Part shown: positions 14,299 through 17,442 of the stretch, one piece after another
Layout: each line of letters opens with the position of its first letter
How positions within the stretch are numbered: position 1 is the stretch's first letter
The notes under the pieces: model-generated
What the model was told of the DNA's origin: nothing
Database searches by the model: none
What the model saw: the letters and a program-made list of their open reading frames with translations, nothing else
Made by a program: the position numbers and the translations under genes
Assembly: GCA_902472315.1 (NCBI GenBank)
Contig: CABRNM010000027.1
Span: forward strand, 1 to 17,442
Length of the DNA stretch: 17,442 nt
From: an uncultured Collinsella sp.
GTDB lineage: Bacteria; Actinomycetota; Coriobacteriia; Coriobacteriales; Coriobacteriaceae
Direction of reading: 5' to 3'

Positions 14299-16641
14299 CT
14301 ATTTTGCCACTTTAGGCTTAAAGGTTCGCAGGCGCAGCGCATTGCTTACGACGCACACGCTCGACAGACTCATGGCCGCGGCGCCAAACATCGGCGAGAG
14401 TTGCCAGCCGGTGAGGGGGAAGAACACGCCCGCGGCGAGCGGAATGCCGATGCCGTTGTAGAACAGCGCCCAGAACAGGTCCTGCTTGATGTTGCGGATC
14501 GTGGCGCGCGACAGCTCGATGGCGCGGGCGACGTCCATGAGATCGCTGCGCATGAGCACCACATCTGCCCCCTCCTTGGCGATGTCGGCGCCGGTGCCGA
14601 TGGCCAGACCCACGTCGGCGCGCGCCAGAGCGGGGGAGTCGTTGATGCCGTCGCCCACCATGGCGACCTTGCCGCCCGCATCCTGCAGTTCGCGCACGTG
14701 GCGTTCCTTGTCAGCGGGCAGGACGTCGGCGATAACCTGTTCGCTTCTCAGTCCCACGCGGCGGGCGATGGCCTCGGCCGTCACGCGGTTATCACCGGTG
14801 AGCATGCGTACGTCGACGCCGAGCTTGCGGAGCGCGGCGATGGCCTCGGCGCTCGTTTCCTTGACCTCGTCAGCCACGGCAATGGTGCCGGCAAGCTCGC
14901 CGTTCTTGGCAAAGAACAGCGGCGTCTTGCCCTCGGCGGCAAATTGCTCGGCAAGACCCGCGGGCACGGTAACGCCCAGCTCGTCCATCAGGCGCATGTT
15001 GCCGGCTGCAATGACGTTTTGCCCCTCGCGCGCCGTAACGCCTCGCCCGGGCGCGGCGGCAAAGTCCTCGACCATGCGCGCGACAATTCCGCGCGTCTCG
15101 CATTCGGCCATAATCGCCTCGGCCAGCGGGTGCTCGCTCGAGCGCTCCAGCGCGGCGGCCAGCTTGAGCAGCGCCTTTTCGCTCATGGCGGGCGAGCCGT
15201 CGGCGCGCGCGGCAACCACAATGTCGGTCACGGCAGGCTTGCCGCGGGTGACTGTGCCCGTCTTATCGAGCACCACGGTGCCCACGCTGCGCAGGTTCTC
15301 CAGCGCCTCGGCGCTCTTAAACAGAATGCCCATCTCGGCGCCCTTGCCGGTGCCCACCATAATAGCGACGGGCGTGGCCAGGCCCAGCGCGCACGGGCAG
15401 CTGATTACCAACACGGCTACGGCGGAGGTGAGTGCCTCGTTCACGCTGCCGGTCAGCGCCATCCACGCCACAAAGGTCACGGCCGAGATCGCAAACACCA
15501 CGGGCACGAACACGCCGGCGACCTTGTCGGCCAGGCGGGCAATGGGCGCCTTGGTGGCATTGGCGTCCTCGACGAGCTGGATAATCTTGGCGAGCGACGT
15601 GTCGGCGCCCACGCGTGTGGCACGGAAGGTAAACGAGCCGGTGCGGTTGACCGTGGCGGCGTTGACGGTGTCGCCGGCGGTCTTTTCCACGGGGATGGAC
15701 TCGCCGGTGAGCGCGCTCTCGTCCACGGCCGAGCCGCCCTCGAGCACCACGCCATCGACGGGGATGGACTCGCCGGGGCGCACGCGCAAGACTTGACCGG
15801 GAAGGATGCTGTCGACGTCGACGGTGGTCTCGCTGCCGTCTTCTGCCACGACGGTCGCGGTCTTGGGCGCCAGGTCGATCAGCGCCTCGATGGCGCCGCC
15901 GGTTTTGGACTTGCTGCGCGTCTCGAGGTATTTGCCCACGGTGACGAGCGACAGGATCGTGCCGGCGCTCTCAAAATACAGGTTGTCCATGCTTGTCATC
16001 ATTGCCTCGTGCACCTGACCTGTGGCCAGCTGGTCGGCCATGATGAACATGGCGTAGAGCGACCAGGCGACGGAGGCGGTGGCGCCCACGGCGATGAGGG
16101 CGTCCATGGTGGGCGCGCCGTGCGCGAGCGATTTAAACCCATTGATAAAGTACGCGTCGTTGACATAGACGATGGGGATGAGCAGGACGAGCTCGGTGAG
16201 GGCGAGCGTCATGCTGTGGGTATGGTCGGTGAAAATGCCGGGCAGCGGCCAACCAAGCATGTGTCCCATGCCTATGTAGAACAGTGGGACGAGGAAAACG
16301 ATCGAGATGATGAGGCGGGCGCGCATGGCAGAGGCGGCGGCCTCCAATTTTTTGGTGGGCGACTCCATGTGGGCGCTGCCGGACCTGACTTGTGCGCCGT
16401 CGCTTGAGCCGACGGCACCGGTGCCCGCATCGACGGGCGAGGCCGAGTAGCCCGCGCGGTCGACGGCGGTGCAGATATCGTCGGGGGAGACCTGCGCGGG
16501 GTCATAGTCGACCATCATGGAACCGGCGAGCAGGTTGACCGCGACGCTCTCGACGCCGTCGAGCTTGCTCACGGCGCGGTCCACATGCGCCTGGCAGGCG
16601 GCGCATGTCATGCCGCCCACGTCGAACTTATCTTGAGCCAT
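14299..16641 (-). CDS. copA: Copper-exporting P1B-type ATPase
   Basis: A 780-aa membrane pump that exports Cu(I) using ATP. One N-terminal HMA domain carries GMTCAAC (C13, C16). A linker is followed by membrane helices, then the actuator motif TGES (312-315), the transmembrane metal site CPC (C415-P416-C417), the phosphorylated Asp of DKTGT (D459), SEHPLA in the nucleotide domain, and MVGDGIND near 660-667. The two C-terminal helices contain YNGIG and MSLSSVCVVSNALRL, the Cu(I)-type signature of this subgroup. The ATG at 16641 follows AAGGAG. The promoter region has a canonical CsoR box and a TATAGT -10. copZ and csoR follow on the same strand, separated by gaps that each hold an inverted repeat. 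All catalytic residues are present, so it should be active. Confidence 0.97.
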   Translation of the reverse strand: MAQDKFDVGGMTCAACQAHVDRAVSKLDGVESVAVNLLAGSMMVDYDPAQVSPDDICTAVDRAGYSASPVDAGTGAVGSSDGAQVRSGSAHMESPTKKLEAAASAMRARLIISIVFLVPLFYIGMGHMLGWPLPGIFTDHTHSMTLALTELVLLIPIVYVNDAYFINGFKSLAHGAPTMDALIAVGATASVAWSLYAMFIMADQLATGQVHEAMMTSMDNLYFESAGTILSLVTVGKYLETRSKSKTGGAIEALIDLAPKTATVVAEDGSETTVDVDSILPGQVLRVRPGESIPVDGVVLEGGSAVDESALTGESIPVEKTAGDTVNAATVNRTGSFTFRATRVGADTSLAKIIQLVEDANATKAPIARLADKVAGVFVPVVFAISAVTFVAWMALTGSVNEALTSAVAVLVISCPCALGLATPVAIMVGTGKGAEMGILFKSAEALENLRSVGTVVLDKTGTVTRGKPAVTDIVVAARADGSPAMSEKALLKLAAALERSSEHPLAEAIMAECETRGIVARMVEDFAAAPGRGVTAREGQNVIAAGNMRLMDELGVTVPAGLAEQFAAEGKTPLFFAKNGELAGTIAVADEVKETSAEAIAALRKLGVDVRMLTGDNRVTAEAIARRVGLRSEQVIADVLPADKERHVRELQDAGGKVAMVGDGINDSPALARADVGLAIGTGADIAKEGADVVLMRSDLMDVARAIELSRATIRNIKQDLFWALFYNGIGIPLAAGVFFPLTGWQLSPMFGAAAMSLSSVCVVSNALRLRTFKPKVAK

Positions 16642-16699
16642 GGCTTCTCCTTTCCGTGATTCGGTGTTGGAATTGTTAACCTGCCGATACTATACACCC

Positions 16700-16716
16700 A
16701 TACCCCCTGGGGGTGT
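16700..16716. promoter_or_regulatory. CsoR operator in the copA promoter
   Basis: ATACCCCCTGGGGGTGT closely matches the ATACCCCC..GGGGGTAT palindrome known for CsoR repressors. On the minus strand a TATAGT -10 lies at 16694-16689. A TGGACA -35 candidate at 16719-16714 is 19 bases upstream of it, so the box lies between and over the promoter elements, which suits repression. A CsoR gene is present in the same gene set. The start codon of copA is about 48 bases downstream of the -10. Confidence 0.85.
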
Positions 16717-16792
16717 CCAGTAATAGTTGGAATGTGTGACTTTTCATTACAGATGAGGGTGGCTGCTCAATCGGTGACCGTCTCTGCCAAAC

Positions 16793-17171
16793 ATCTCAAT
16801 CTGTAACGTCTGGACCGGTTTTTGAACCATAGCTGTTACAGATTTAGACAAATATTTCAGCCGAAAACTAACGTCTCGATCTGTAACAACTAGACCCCGT
16901 TTTACCGAGTATTTGTTACAGATCAAGACAAACAGTTGGCAGGAAACTCAATGTCTCAATCTGTAACATCTGGCGGGAAATATGACCTCTAACTGTTACA
17001 GATTGAGACAGACTGCCCGGGGTCAACTTAAATGTCTTGATCTGTAACATCTAGAGAGGTTTTTAACCCCTTACTGTTACAGATTGAGATGTTGTCTCGC
17101 GGGGCTGGGGTTTTGTCTCGATCTGTAACAACTAGACCGGTTTTTGGGTTCTAACTGTTACAGATCGAGAC
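16793..17171. repeat. Palindrome array A5: five 57-bp units
   Basis: Units at 16793-16849, 16873-16929, 16953-17009, 17034-17090 and 17115-17171 have periods of 80, 80, 81 and 81 bp. Units three and five have perfectly matched 16-bp arms, using the CAATC/GATTG and CGATC/GATCG versions respectively. Several cores in this array add a small inner stem around a T-run, such as GGTTTTTGAACC in unit one and GGTTTTTAACC in unit four. It lies upstream of copA and downstream of the partial gene at the right edge, about 75 bp from the CsoR box. Confidence 0.96.
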
Positions 17172-17173
17172 AA

Positions 17174-17200
17174 TTGCCGGGGAGGGCCCCGTCACGGCAA
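17174..17200 (-). terminator. Weak candidate terminator of the right-edge gene
   Basis: TTGCCG (17174-17179) and CGGCAA (17195-17200) pair, with a second inner pairing of GGGG and CCCC, leaving a bulge. It lies just after the stop of the minus-strand partial gene. Only a short T-containing stretch follows, so the call is weak. Confidence 0.3.
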
Positions 17201-17212
17201 GACGCCCGCTCC

Positions 17213-17442
17213 CTAGATACAGAATCCGGGGATCACACAGGTTAGTTTGTTTGGCTTGTCCGCAGGCGTTGCGTACGTAAAGGCGTCGCCGTCGTGGCCC
17301 ACGCGATTCAAATAGAGTGTGCCTCCACTCTCCGATGTGTCAGGACTCGCCGTTCGTTCCCACCAACAGGTGTCCTTGCCCTTCCACTGGCGAACCAACA
17401 TCTCGTTCGTGGTATACGGACTCACCTTAAGCTCGCGGAAGA
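17213..17442 (-). CDS. Partial hypothetical protein, possibly DUF6273-like (3' end)
   Basis: The reading frame has no stop between 17213 and the right edge, so this is the C-terminal 75 or so residues of a gene that starts beyond the window. A GTG at 17425 could serve as a start, but there is no ribosome site and the frame stays open past it. The visible part has DTCWWERTASPD, then GTLYLNRVGHDGDAF, and ends VIPGFCI. The WW-x-R stretch, the value-like middle and the V-x-P-x-F-x-I end resemble the DUF6273 domain of cell-surface and phage-associated proteins in gut bacteria. This is a pattern match from memory and remains tentative. Function unknown. Confidence 0.6.
   Translation of the reverse strand, partial: FRELKVSPYTTNEMLVRQWKGKDTCWWERTASPDTSESGGTLYLNRVGHDGDAFTYATPADKPNKLTCVIPGFCI

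Noticed and set aside
14290..16407. Long plus-strand reading frame opposite copA
   Set aside because: Antisense shadow of copA, rich in Gly, His and Arg as expected from complementary GC-rich codons, with no domain.
16745..16757. Degenerate extra half-unit left of array A5
   Set aside because: ATTACAGATGAG resembles a right arm but has several mismatches, no left partner, and the distance to the next unit breaks the 23-bp spacing; it may be a relic but cannot be supported.

Overview
The window looks like chromosomal DNA of a gut member of Coriobacteriia, most likely Collinsella or a close relative. The evidence is the high-GC coding sequence, the actinobacterial-type AbiEi/DUF559 protein, the CsoR-type copper control and the density of palindromic repeats between genes. 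The genus is an inference from overall style, not from a marker gene.

Layout from left to right. Positions 1-92 hold no gene. Array A1 (four palindromic units) follows, then mntH on the minus strand (Nramp Mn/Fe transporter). A short divergent region with array A2 (three units) separates mntH from gltB-gltD on the plus strand, the two subunits of glutamate synthase, which assimilate ammonium nitrogen by making glutamate from glutamine and 2-oxoglutarate. A gap with a 22-bp inverted repeat leads to an unrecognised 235-aa protein, array A3 (four units), an AbiEi/DUF559-type protein with a nuclease-like core, array A4 (four units) and a metal-dependent amidohydrolase, all on the plus strand. A bidirectional terminator then separates these from a minus-strand block: a two-helix membrane protein with a zinc ribbon, csoR, copZ and copA. 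Read in transcription order, copA-copZ-csoR is a copper-export set: pump, chaperone, sensor. The only CsoR box lies upstream of copA. Array A5 (five units) and the 3' end of a second minus-strand gene, possibly DUF6273-like, close the window.

The most striking content is not protein-coding. Twenty copies of a palindromic unit occur in five intergenic arrays. Every copy is exactly 57 bp: a 16-bp arm (consensus GTCTCGATCTGTAACA), a 25-bp variable core and the inverted arm. The copies repeat every 79-82 bp, most often exactly 80. Arm variants are often compensated on the other side, the core keeps its length while its sequence drifts, and half of the cores carry CTAG at one fixed offset. The arrays sit in divergent, convergent and tandem gene contexts, so they are not simply terminators. 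Arrays A3 and A4 are related to each other and bracket the AbiEi/DUF559 gene. At least four other, unrelated inverted repeats fill the remaining gaps, including a different one in each gap of the copper gene set.
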